7,238 bases of DNA from Deltaproteobacteria bacterium UBA2385 (GTDB lineage Bacteria > Myxococcota_A > UBA796 > UBA2385). The position numbers and the translations under genes are program-made. The stretch covers positions 1 through 7,238 of the forward strand of contig DDSR01000425.1 in NCBI GenBank assembly GCA_002343455.1, given 5' to 3'. Below, piece by piece: positions 1 through 5,851 of this stretch (position 1 is the first letter of the stretch; each line of letters starts with the position of its first letter). The notes under the pieces are model-generated. The model saw nothing but the letters and a program-made list of their open reading frames with translations. It was not told where the DNA came from and searched no databases.

Positions 1-2546
1 CCAGCCTCGTCTACCAGGCGCTCTGGGTGCGGCAGCTCCACCTCGTGGTCGGGACCAGTCAGGTGGCGGTGGCGACGGTGCTGGCGGCCTTCATGACCGG
101 CCTCGCCCTGGGCGGCTTCCTCGGCGGCCGCCTGGCCGACGGGGCCCGGCGGCCGGTGCTGACCTACGCCGTGCTCGAAGCGGGCATCGGGGTCTACGCC
201 CTGCTCTTCCCCTGGCTGCTGGACCTGGTGCAGCCGCTGTATCTGGAGTTCTGGCGAGCCAACGAGCCCACGCCGACCGTCTTCGCCCTCTTCCAGTTCG
301 GCCTGCTGGGCCTGCTGCTGCTGCCGCCGACCATCTGCATGGGGGCCACCCTGCCGCTGCTGGCCCGCTTCGCCACCGCGCCGGAGACCCAGGATCCCGA
401 GGAGGACAGCAACGATATCGGGGCGCGGGTGGGCCACCTCTACGGAGCCAACACCCTGGGCGCGGTGCTGGGGACGGCGCTGGCGGGCTTCGTCTTCCTG
501 CCGCAGCTCGGCCTGGCTGCCACGACGGCGCTGACGGCGGCGGGCAATGTGCTGCTCTGTGTGATCGCGGTGGCGGTGGCCCTGCGCCTGGGGGAGATCG
601 CCCCCGCCCCGACGGCGCGGATCACGGCCGGTCGCAGCTTCATGGTGCTGGCCCTGGTGGCCTTCCTGGCAGGCACCAGCGGCCTGATCTACGAGGTCGC
701 CTGGTTCCGGGTGCTGGCCCTGAACCTGGGAGGCAGCGCCTACGCCTTCACGATCATGCTGCTGGCCTTCCTGATCGGCATCGCCGGCGGGGGCTGGTTC
801 GGCGGAGGTCTGGCCGACCGGGTGGCCCAGCGCTTCGGCGGGCAGGGGCTGCTGCGCGGGCTGGCCCTGATCGAGGGCGGCATCGCCGTGCTGGCCTGGG
901 GCACGATGTACCTCTACGGCGAGCTGCCCTACGCCTTCACCTGGCTGTACGAGGCGGTCGATCCCCACCTGCACCTGCTCTGGCCGGCCAAGCTGGTCCT
1001 GGCCCTGGTGCTGCTGCTGCCTCCCACCCTGCTGATGGGCGCGGCCTTCCCCTTCCTGGTGCGGGCGGCGGCCGAGGGCGGGCGCTCGCTGGGCGGGCCG
1101 GTGGGCGCCCTGTACGGATGGAACACGGTCGGCGGCATCGTCGGGGCCGCGGCCGGCAGCCTGCTGCTGCTGCCCAGCCTGCACGTCACCGGCACGGTGC
1201 TCCTGGCGATCGCCGTCAACCTCGGCGCCGCCAGCGTGGCGATCCTGGCGGCCGACTGGGGGCGCGCCCGGGCGCAGGCGATCGGCTGGACGGCGCTGGC
1301 CGCCTCGGTCGCCGGCCTCGCGGCCTGGAAGCCACCGCCCTGGGAGCCGCTGCTGATGACGGCGGGCATGTACAAGTACGCCAGCGAGCTCTCCGACCGC
1401 ACGCGAGAGGGCGTGTACGCCTTCGCCGTGGCGCCGTATGACCTGCTCTTCTACGAGGAGGGCCTCTCCAGCGTCGTCACCGTGGCCCGCAGCAAGGCCA
1501 ATGGCAACATCTGGCTGGCCAACAACGGCAAGGTCGACGCCAGCAGCAGCGTGGACATGCCCACCCAGGTGCTCTGTGCCCAGCTCCCCTTCGCCTTCCG
1601 GCCCCAGGCCCAGGACGTCGCCGTGATCGGCCTCGCCAGCGGGGTCACCGCCGGGACGGTCACCCTGCACCCCGGCCTGCGCCGCATCGAGGTGATCGAG
1701 CTGGAGCCGGCCATCCTGCGGGCAAGCCGCTTCTTCGACGAGGTCAACCACCGCCCGCTGGACGATCCGCGCACCCGACTGTACGCCAACGACGGCCGCA
1801 ACCACATCGTCCTAGCCCAGGAGGGCAGCTACGACGTGGTCATCAGCGAGCCCAGCAACCCCTGGCTGTCGGGGGTCAGCAACCTGTTCACCCAGGAGTT
1901 CTTCGAGCTGGGCAAGCGCAAGCTGCGGCCGGGGGGCGTCTGGTCGCAGTGGGTGCAGATGTACGGAATGGGGGGCGAGGATCTGCGCTCCCTGCTGCGC
2001 ACTTTCGCCGAGGTCTACCCCCATGTGCGCCTCTTCAGCACGATCGAGGACGCCGACCTGGTGCTGGTCGGCAGCGACGAGCCGCTGTCCATCGCCGAAG
2101 AGGACCTCGCCCGTCTGTTCGGCCTCTCCCCGGCCATCTCCGCCGAGCTCTCGGCGATCGGCATCGAGGAGGCCGCCGATCTGCTGACCCGCTACCAGGC
2201 CGATCGCGAGCGGGTCCTGGCCTACGCCGGCGAGGTCGAGGCCAACACCGACGACAACATGCGCATCGAGTACAGTGCGCCCCTGCACCTGCACGAGGAC
2301 ACCGCCGACGCCAACTTCCTGGCCCTGTTGGGCCCCAAGGACATGCGCCGCCCGCCGATGGAGGCGGTCCAGGGCGCGGACGGTCTGCTGCGGCTGGCCC
2401 ACGCCTACGCCCGCCGGGAGCGCTGGGTCGAGGCGCTGATCGTGCTGAAGGAGGCCTGGAGTCGGGAGGAGAGCGAGGAGGTCGAGGCGCTGTACAACGA
2501 GTGGCAGCTCCGGCTGGTGCAGAGCTTGGAGGGAGAGGTCGAGTGA
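1..2546 (+). CDS. Fused multi-pass membrane protein / spermidine synthase-like protein, 5'-partial
   Basis: The frame is already open at the left edge: codons from base 3 read SLVYQALWVRQ, the usual first-helix motif of this family, so the GTG at 27 is probably internal and the true start lies upstream. Bases 3 to about 1320 encode many hydrophobic helices in two similar halves. From about 1326 to 2270 there is a Rossmann-type spermidine synthase-like domain: YEEGLSSVVTV near 1452, the nucleotide loop IGLASG at 1626-1643, EVIELEP at 1689-1709 and SEPSNPW just after 1833. The last 70 or so residues are helical and TPR-like. Genuine SpeE enzymes carry a catalytic Asp where SEPSNPW stands here, and the polyamine-gate residues are also not obvious, so putrescine aminopropyltransfer is doubtful and the substrate is unknown. 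It probably sits in the inner membrane with the soluble domain in the cytoplasm. The family assignment is firm and the function is not. The stop TGA overlaps the start of the chromate transporter gene. Confidence 0.9.
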   Translation, partial: SLVYQALWVRQLHLVVGTSQVAVATVLAAFMTGLALGGFLGGRLADGARRPVLTYAVLEAGIGVYALLFPWLLDLVQPLYLEFWRANEPTPTVFALFQFGLLGLLLLPPTICMGATLPLLARFATAPETQDPEEDSNDIGARVGHLYGANTLGAVLGTALAGFVFLPQLGLAATTALTAAGNVLLCVIAVAVALRLGEIAPAPTARITAGRSFMVLALVAFLAGTSGLIYEVAWFRVLALNLGGSAYAFTIMLLAFLIGIAGGGWFGGGLADRVAQRFGGQGLLRGLALIEGGIAVLAWGTMYLYGELPYAFTWLYEAVDPHLHLLWPAKLVLALVLLLPPTLLMGAAFPFLVRAAAEGGRSLGGPVGALYGWNTVGGIVGAAAGSLLLLPSLHVTGTVLLAIAVNLGAASVAILAADWGRARAQAIGWTALAASVAGLAAWKPPPWEPLLMTAGMYKYASELSDRTREGVYAFAVAPYDLLFYEEGLSSVVTVARSKANGNIWLANNGKVDASSSVDMPTQVLCAQLPFAFRPQAQDVAVIGLASGVTAGTVTLHPGLRRIEVIELEPAILRASRFFDEVNHRPLDDPRTRLYANDGRNHIVLAQEGSYDVVISEPSNPWLSGVSNLFTQEFFELGKRKLRPGGVWSQWVQMYGMGGEDLRSLLRTFAEVYPHVRLFSTIEDADLVLVGSDEPLSIAEEDLARLFGLSPAISAELSAIGIEEAADLLTRYQADRERVLAYAGEVEANTDDNMRIEYSAPLHLHEDTADANFLALLGPKDMRRPPMEAVQGADGLLRLAHAYARRERWVEALIVLKEAWSREESEEVEALYNEWQLRLVQSLEGEVE
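2531..2535 (+). promoter_or_regulatory. Ribosome binding site for chrA inside the upstream gene
   Basis: GGGAG, within the purine-rich run GGAGGGAGAGG at 2528-2538, lies 7 bases before the GTG at 2543. It decides the start of chrA. Because it sits in the last codons of the preceding gene and the start and stop codons overlap, it supports translational coupling of the two genes. Confidence 0.7.
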
Positions 2547-3862
2547 GCCCCAGCCTGGGCGAGCCGGGTCTTGGGGAAGCCACCCGGGTCTGGCTGCGGG
2601 TCGCGGCGCTGAGCTTCGGGGGGCCCGCCGGTCAGATCGCCGTGATGCACCGGATCCTGGTCGAGGAGAAGGGCTGGGTCTCCGAGGAGCGCTTCGTCCA
2701 CGCGATGAATTTCTGCATGCTGCTGCCGGGTCCCGAGGCCCAGCAGCTCGCCACCTACAACGGCTGGCTGCTGCACGGCACCCGCGGGGGCCTGATCGCC
2801 GGCGGACTGTTCGTGCTGCCGGGCTTCCTGTCGATCCTGCTGCTGAGCATCCTCTACGTCGGCTTCGGGGATCTGTGGATCGTCGAGGGCGCCTTCTACG
2901 GGATGAAGGCGGCGATGCTCGCGGTAGTGGTCGAGGCCCTGCTCCGCATCGGCAAGCGGGTCCTGAAGAACCCGCTGCTGAAGGCCTTCTCGGCCCTCGC
3001 CTTCCTCGCCCTCTTCGTCTTCGGCCTGCCCTTCCCGCTGGTGATCCTGGGCGCCGGGTTGGCGGGCATGGTCGGGGCGCGCCTCCGTCCAGCGCTCTTC
3101 CTCGCCTCGGGCCCTGACGCTGCGGCTGCGGTGGTGTTGCCCACCCTCTGGAGCACGGCTCGCACGGCCGGTATCTGGCTGGCGATCTGGCTGGTCCCGA
3201 TGGCCGTCCTGCTGGCCCTGCTGGGCCCGGAGCACGTCTTCGTACAGATCGGCGCGCTCTTCAGCACGGCCGCCGTCGTCACCTTTGGCGGGGCCTACGC
3301 CGTGCTGGCCTGGATCGCCCAGCAGGCGGTCGAGGTCCACGGCTGGCTCAGCCCTGGAGAGATGCTGGACGGGCTGGGCATGGCCGAGACGACGCCCGGA
3401 CCCCTCATTCAGGTGGTGCAGTTCGTCGGCTTCCTGGCGGCGTATCGCGACGCGGGTGCGCTTCATCCGCTGCTGGCCGGGGTGGCGGGGGCGGTGCTCA
3501 CCACCTGGGTCACCTTCGCGCCCTGCTTTCTGTGGATCTTCACCGGGGCACCCTATGTCGAGTGGCTGCGCGGGCGGCGGGCCCTGTCGGCGGCGCTGAC
3601 GGCGATCACGGCGGCGGTGGTCGGGGTGATCCTGAACCTGGCGATCTGGTTCGCCCTGCACATCGCCTTCGCCACGGTCGAGGAGCGAGCGGGGCCCCTC
3701 GGGATCCGGCTGCTGGTGCCAGAGGGGTCCCCCGTGCAGCCCGGCGCGGTGGGAATCGCCTTCGTCTCCTTCCTGATGCTGCTGGTCTTCCACCAGGGCC
3801 TCGCCCGCACCCTGGCCGTCGCCGTGGCCCTGGGCCTGGTCTGGCGCGGGGTCGTGGTATAG
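2543..3862 (+). CDS. chrA: ChrA-family chromate transporter, two-domain form (439 aa)
   Basis: This is an inner-membrane transporter of the CHR family, whose characterised long members expel chromate and give resistance. The length of 439 residues matches the long, duplicated form. The N-terminal half has FGGPAGQIAVMH at about residues 25-36, EEKGWVSEERF at 41-51 and LPGPEAQQLATYNGW at 61-75. The C-terminal half repeats the pattern with TFGGAYAVLAW from residue 247 and MAETTPGPLIQ at 280-290. About ten hydrophobic segments lie between and after these motifs. The GTG at 2543 is chosen because it overlaps the upstream TGA as GTGA and has a good ribosome binding site. The open frame extends further upstream, but that stretch lies inside the preceding gene and is out of frame with it. 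The stop is TAG at 3860-3862. Chromate as substrate is inferred from the family; some CHR proteins have no proven role, and no ChrB-like regulator is in view. Confidence 0.93.
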   Translation: MSPSLGEPGLGEATRVWLRVAALSFGGPAGQIAVMHRILVEEKGWVSEERFVHAMNFCMLLPGPEAQQLATYNGWLLHGTRGGLIAGGLFVLPGFLSILLLSILYVGFGDLWIVEGAFYGMKAAMLAVVVEALLRIGKRVLKNPLLKAFSALAFLALFVFGLPFPLVILGAGLAGMVGARLRPALFLASGPDAAAAVVLPTLWSTARTAGIWLAIWLVPMAVLLALLGPEHVFVQIGALFSTAAVVTFGGAYAVLAWIAQQAVEVHGWLSPGEMLDGLGMAETTPGPLIQVVQFVGFLAAYRDAGALHPLLAGVAGAVLTTWVTFAPCFLWIFTGAPYVEWLRGRRALSAALTAITAAVVGVILNLAIWFALHIAFATVEERAGPLGIRLLVPEGSPVQPGAVGIAFVSFLMLLVFHQGLARTLAVAVALGLVWRGVVV

Positions 3863-3884
3863 CTGGAAGACCGGATCCGGACCC
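3863..3884. other. 22-base convergent intergenic gap with a perfect 10-base palindrome
   Basis: The gap separates the TAG of chrA from the TGA of the minus-strand repeat protein. It contains the palindrome CCGGATCCGG at 3871-3880. A further GCTG/CAGC pairing (3862-3865 with 3886-3889) could flank it. No T-run follows on either strand and the palindrome leaves almost no loop, so a bidirectional terminator is possible but weakly supported. Confidence 0.3.
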
Positions 3885-5126
3885 TCAGCGTCGGCGACGG
3901 ATTAGCAGGCCCAGGCCCAGCAGCAGGCCCCAGGCGCTGCTCATGGCGCCGTTGGACCCGGCGCTGCAGCCGCCGCAGCCGCCGTCGTCCTTGACCTCAC
4001 CGTCGCCGGTGCTGCCTCCGTCGCCGGTGCCGCCGTCGCCGGTGCCGCCGTCGCCGGTGCCCCCGTCGGTGCCGCCGTCGCCGGTGCCCCCGTCGGTGCC
4101 GCCGCCGTCGCCCGTTCCGCCGTCGGTGCCGCCGCCGTCGCCCGTTCCGCCGTCGGTGCCGCCGCCGTCGCCCCCGCCGCAGTCGTCCCAGACCGCGGCA
4201 TCCTCGTCGTCGCAGTCCTCACCGCCGTGCAGGTCGCTGTCGTAGCCGTCGCCGTCGGCGTCGTAGTCTGAGGCCTCGTCGCAGTCGCCGTCAATGCCAT
4301 CGTACCAGGTCTCCGGAGCGTCGGGGTTGATGCGCGCGTCCATGTCGTCGCAGTCCAGCCCGCCATACAGATCGTTGTCGTGGCCGTCGCCGTCGGCGTC
4401 GTAGTCGGAACCCTCGTCGCAGTCCTGGTCCACGCCATCGTACCAGACCTCGGCCGCGCCAGGGTTGATGGATGCGTCGGACTCATTGCAGTCCTCGCCG
4501 CCGTGGCCGGCGCTGTCGTAGCCGTCGCCGTCGGCGTCGTAGTCGGAGGCGCCGTCGCAGTTCTGGTCGATGCCATCGTACCAGATCTCGGCGGCGCCGG
4601 GATTGAAGGAGGCATCCTCGTCGTCGCAGTCCAATCCGCCGTACATGTCGCTGTCGTAGCCGTCGCTGTCGGCATCGTAGTCCGAGGCGCCGTCGCAGTC
4701 GCCGTCGACCCCGTCGTACCAGGTCTCGGGCGCGTCGGGGTTGATGCCATCGTCGCCGTCGTCGCAGTCGGTGCCGCCGTAGTCGTCGCTGTCGAAGCCG
4801 TCGCCGTCGGCGTCGTAGTCGGAGGCGCCGTCGCAGTCGGTGTCGACCCCGTCGTACCAGGTCTCGCTGGCGTCGGGGTTGACGGTCTCGTCGGTGTCGT
4901 CGCAGTCGTCGCCGTCGCACTCCAGCGAGGTGAAGCCGTCGCCGTCGGCGTCGCACTTGGCGCAGAGATCGAAGTTGTCCAGGTATTCCGCCTGGGCCTC
5001 GTCGGCGGTCTCGGCGAAGGGCACCAGGAAGCTGAAGGCGACCGACTCCCCTGCGCCCAAGGTGTCCACCGTGTGGCGCAGGTGGATGGTGTAGTCGTAG
5101 CTGCTGCCCGCAAGGTCGTAGAGCAC
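3885..5126 (-). CDS. C-terminal part of the interrupted MopE-repeat, MYXO-CTERM surface protein
   Basis: This holds the rest of the frame that begins at 5768; no frameshift separates the two parts, only the TAG at 5163-5165. Coding sense runs up to 5162, but the first possible start is the GTG at 5126, with no visible ribosome binding site and no signal peptide, so independent production is unlikely. Numbering from 5768 (TAG as 202): the end of the N-terminal beta-rich domain to about 265, six Asp-rich repeats at 272-530, a Gly/Asp/Thr linker at about 531-590, and a C-terminal sorting signal at 598-627. The repeats resemble the putative metal-binding motif named after MopE (PF11617), with DADGDG loops like calcium sites. 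The protein would be exported and processed at the cell surface. Its ligand and function are unknown. The stop is TGA at 3885-3887. Confidence 0.75.
   Translation of the reverse strand: MLYDLAGSSYDYTIHLRHTVDTLGAGESVAFSFLVPFAETADEAQAEYLDNFDLCAKCDADGDGFTSLECDGDDCDDTDETVNPDASETWYDGVDTDCDGASDYDADGDGFDSDDYGGTDCDDGDDGINPDAPETWYDGVDGDCDGASDYDADSDGYDSDMYGGLDCDDEDASFNPGAAEIWYDGIDQNCDGASDYDADGDGYDSAGHGGEDCNESDASINPGAAEVWYDGVDQDCDEGSDYDADGDGHDNDLYGGLDCDDMDARINPDAPETWYDGIDGDCDEASDYDADGDGYDSDLHGGEDCDDEDAAVWDDCGGGDGGGTDGGTGDGGGTDGGTGDGGGTDGGTGDGGTDGGTGDGGTGDGGTGDGGSTGDGEVKDDGGCGGCSAGSNGAMSSAWGLLLGLGLLIRRRR
3888..3977 (-). other. MYXO-CTERM-like C-terminal sorting signal
   Basis: The last 30 residues have the three parts of this signal: a Cys motif CGGCS (Cys 598 and 601), a hydrophobic helix WGLLLGLGLLI, and a terminal RRRR before the stop. 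In Myxococcota such tails are known to direct processing near the Cys by an intramembrane protease (myxosortase) and to lead to surface anchoring. The assignment rests on pattern; no processing enzyme gene is in the window. Confidence 0.8.
4000..4180 (-). repeat. Short tandem repeats coding for a Gly/Asp/Thr linker
   Basis: This low-complexity run encodes repeated GDGG and TDGG blocks between the last metal-binding unit and the sorting tail. At DNA level there is a 30-base unit at 4091-4120, 4121-4150 and 4151-4180 (the last diverges over its final 10 bases), followed by shorter 12- to 21-base units towards 4000. All steps are multiples of three, so copy-number changes would keep the frame. 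The linker probably acts as a flexible spacer that holds the repeats away from the membrane or cell surface. Confidence 0.85.
4179..4955 (-). repeat. Six tandem 138-bp units coding for MopE-type metal-binding repeats
   Basis: The coding repeats have an exact 138-base (46-residue) period: the Asp-Tyr codon pair that opens units 2 to 6 falls at 4820, 4682, 4544, 4406 and 4268. Unit 1 (4955-4821) is divergent, opening with Cys and carrying extra cysteines. Units 2 to 5 are complete. Unit 6 is cut short at AAVWDDC, near 4179. The unit pattern is DYDADGDG, about ten variable residues with YGG, DCDD, INPDAPE, WYDG and DCDGAS. Each full unit has two cysteines and two or three acidic clusters. Confidence 0.9.
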
Positions 5127-5162
5127 GACGTCGGCAGAGGTGTCCCAGTTTGCGCCGCCGAC

Positions 5163-5165
5163 CTA
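5163..5165 (-). other. In-frame amber stop codon splitting the surface-protein gene
   Basis: Reading the minus strand, codons run GAC CCC GAG GCG CAG TAG GTC GGC. Both flanking ORFs are in the same frame and together give signal peptide, domain, repeats, linker and sorting tail. One base change (for example from CAG) would restore a protein of 627 codons. It could be a real nonsense mutation, a sequencing error or a readthrough site; the sequence alone does not decide. Confidence 0.85.
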
Positions 5166-5768
5166 CTGCGCCTCGGGGTCACAGGCACCGAAGCCGATGG
5201 TCCAGCCCGAGTAGAAGCCCACCGCCTGCACGAAGTCGTTGACCAGGTCGCCGTCGAGGTCCAGGCTGTCGATGTAGGTTTCGTAGGTGCCGGAGCCGTA
5301 GTCCTGGTCAGGGTCGACGCCGAAGCTGAAGCGGATGTTCTCGGCATCGGCGCTGCCCCGGTTGCTGATCTCCACGTCGATCAGCACCGTCGAACCTCGT
5401 ATGCCCCAGCTCTCGGTCTTGACGAAGTCCAGGTCGCCCGCGCTCCACTCGTAGACCGACACCATGCTGCTGCTGTCGGAGAGGTCCTCCTCGCGGGTCA
5501 CGGTCCAGTCGCCGTAGTAGTAGCTGCCGTCGTACTCCTCGGCGCTACCGTCCTGTGTCCAGGCGATGGTCAGCTGCTGCCAGGGCGTCCCCGGGTAGCT
5601 CCAGTCGGTCCACCCGGTGCCGGAGAAATTGGTCAAGGCACCCTCGCTGGTGCCGCCGTAGTCGTTCCAGAGGCCGTAGCTGTTGTAGTTGATCTCCAGG
5701 ACCCGGCCGGTCAGGGTCTGAGAGGCGAAGCCGCTGGTGGAGAGCAGCAGGGCGAGCGCGAGGGTCAT
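5163..5768 (-). CDS. N-terminal part of the interrupted MopE-repeat, MYXO-CTERM surface protein (201 aa before amber)
   Basis: The start ATG at 5768 is chosen for its ribosome binding site and for the hydrophobic stretch TLALALLLSTSGFASQ right behind it, which reads as a Sec signal peptide cleaved near FAS/Q. The n-region has no Lys or Arg, which is unusual. An in-frame TTG at 5828 would extend the protein but would cover the likely promoter. The mature part is rich in Tyr, Trp, Asp, Gly and Ser and looks like a beta-sandwich, with segments such as VLIDVEISNRGSADAENIRF and FSFGVDPDQD. I cannot name the domain. It stops at TAG (5163-5165) after GFGACDPEAQ, and the same domain plausibly continues beyond it (VGGANWDTSADV), so this half alone would be truncated, with no surface anchor. 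It lies 83 bases downstream of the ABC transporter operon, in the same direction. Confidence 0.75.
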   Translation of the reverse strand: MTLALALLLSTSGFASQTLTGRVLEINYNSYGLWNDYGGTSEGALTNFSGTGWTDWSYPGTPWQQLTIAWTQDGSAEEYDGSYYYGDWTVTREEDLSDSSSMVSVYEWSAGDLDFVKTESWGIRGSTVLIDVEISNRGSADAENIRFSFGVDPDQDYGSGTYETYIDSLDLDGDLVNDFVQAVGFYSGWTIGFGACDPEAQ

Positions 5769-5773
5769 GGGAG

Positions 5774-5777
5774 CTCC
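5774..5777 (-). promoter_or_regulatory. Ribosome binding site of the surface-protein gene
   Basis: GGAG on the minus strand, 5 bases before the ATG at 5768. It supports this start over the in-frame TTG at 5828. Confidence 0.65.
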
Positions 5778-5795
5778 GTGGGGAGGGGAGGCGCG

Positions 5796-5801
5796 AGTAT
5801 A
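5796..5801 (-). promoter_or_regulatory. Possible -10 element (TATACT) of the surface-protein gene
   Basis: TATACT, one mismatch from the sigma-70 consensus, lies 27 bases before the ATG in an otherwise GC-rich gap and would give a leader of about 20 bases. No good -35 box lies 16-18 bases upstream; a TTGTAC is 21 bases away, which is too far. It may therefore be an activator-dependent promoter or chance. No clear terminator separates it from the ABC operon. Confidence 0.35.
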
Positions 5802-5851
5802 GCCGCTGGATTCCGATGGATGGTACAAATCCGACCCCGGCCTCGTTCGGC

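Noticed and set aside
1949..2542. Upstream extension of the chrA open frame
   Set aside because: It lies inside the preceding gene in another frame and gives Arg/Gly/Pro-rich low-complexity protein with no family features. The GTG at 2543 has a ribosome binding site and the N-terminus expected of ChrA.
2405..3793. Long minus-strand open frame opposite chrA
   Set aside because: The product is Gln/Asp/Arg-rich with no recognisable domain and no ribosome binding site. It is a shadow of the GC-rich codon pattern of chrA.
3863..4245. Readthrough of the chrA TAG stop, to match the amber codon in the neighbouring gene
   Set aside because: Sequence beyond it enters the antisense of the repeat-protein gene and adds nothing family-like. 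ChrA is full length at this stop.
4000..4955. Repeated DNA considered as a CRISPR array or regulatory repeats
   Set aside because: The periods (138 and 12-30 bases) are multiples of three with no unique spacers between short repeats, and they translate into known-type protein repeats and a linker.
5769..5851. Rho-independent terminator after the ABC operon
   Set aside because: On the minus strand only a weak CCGA/TCGG pairing with a 12-base loop precedes a short ATTTGT. The stem is too short and there is no real T-run.
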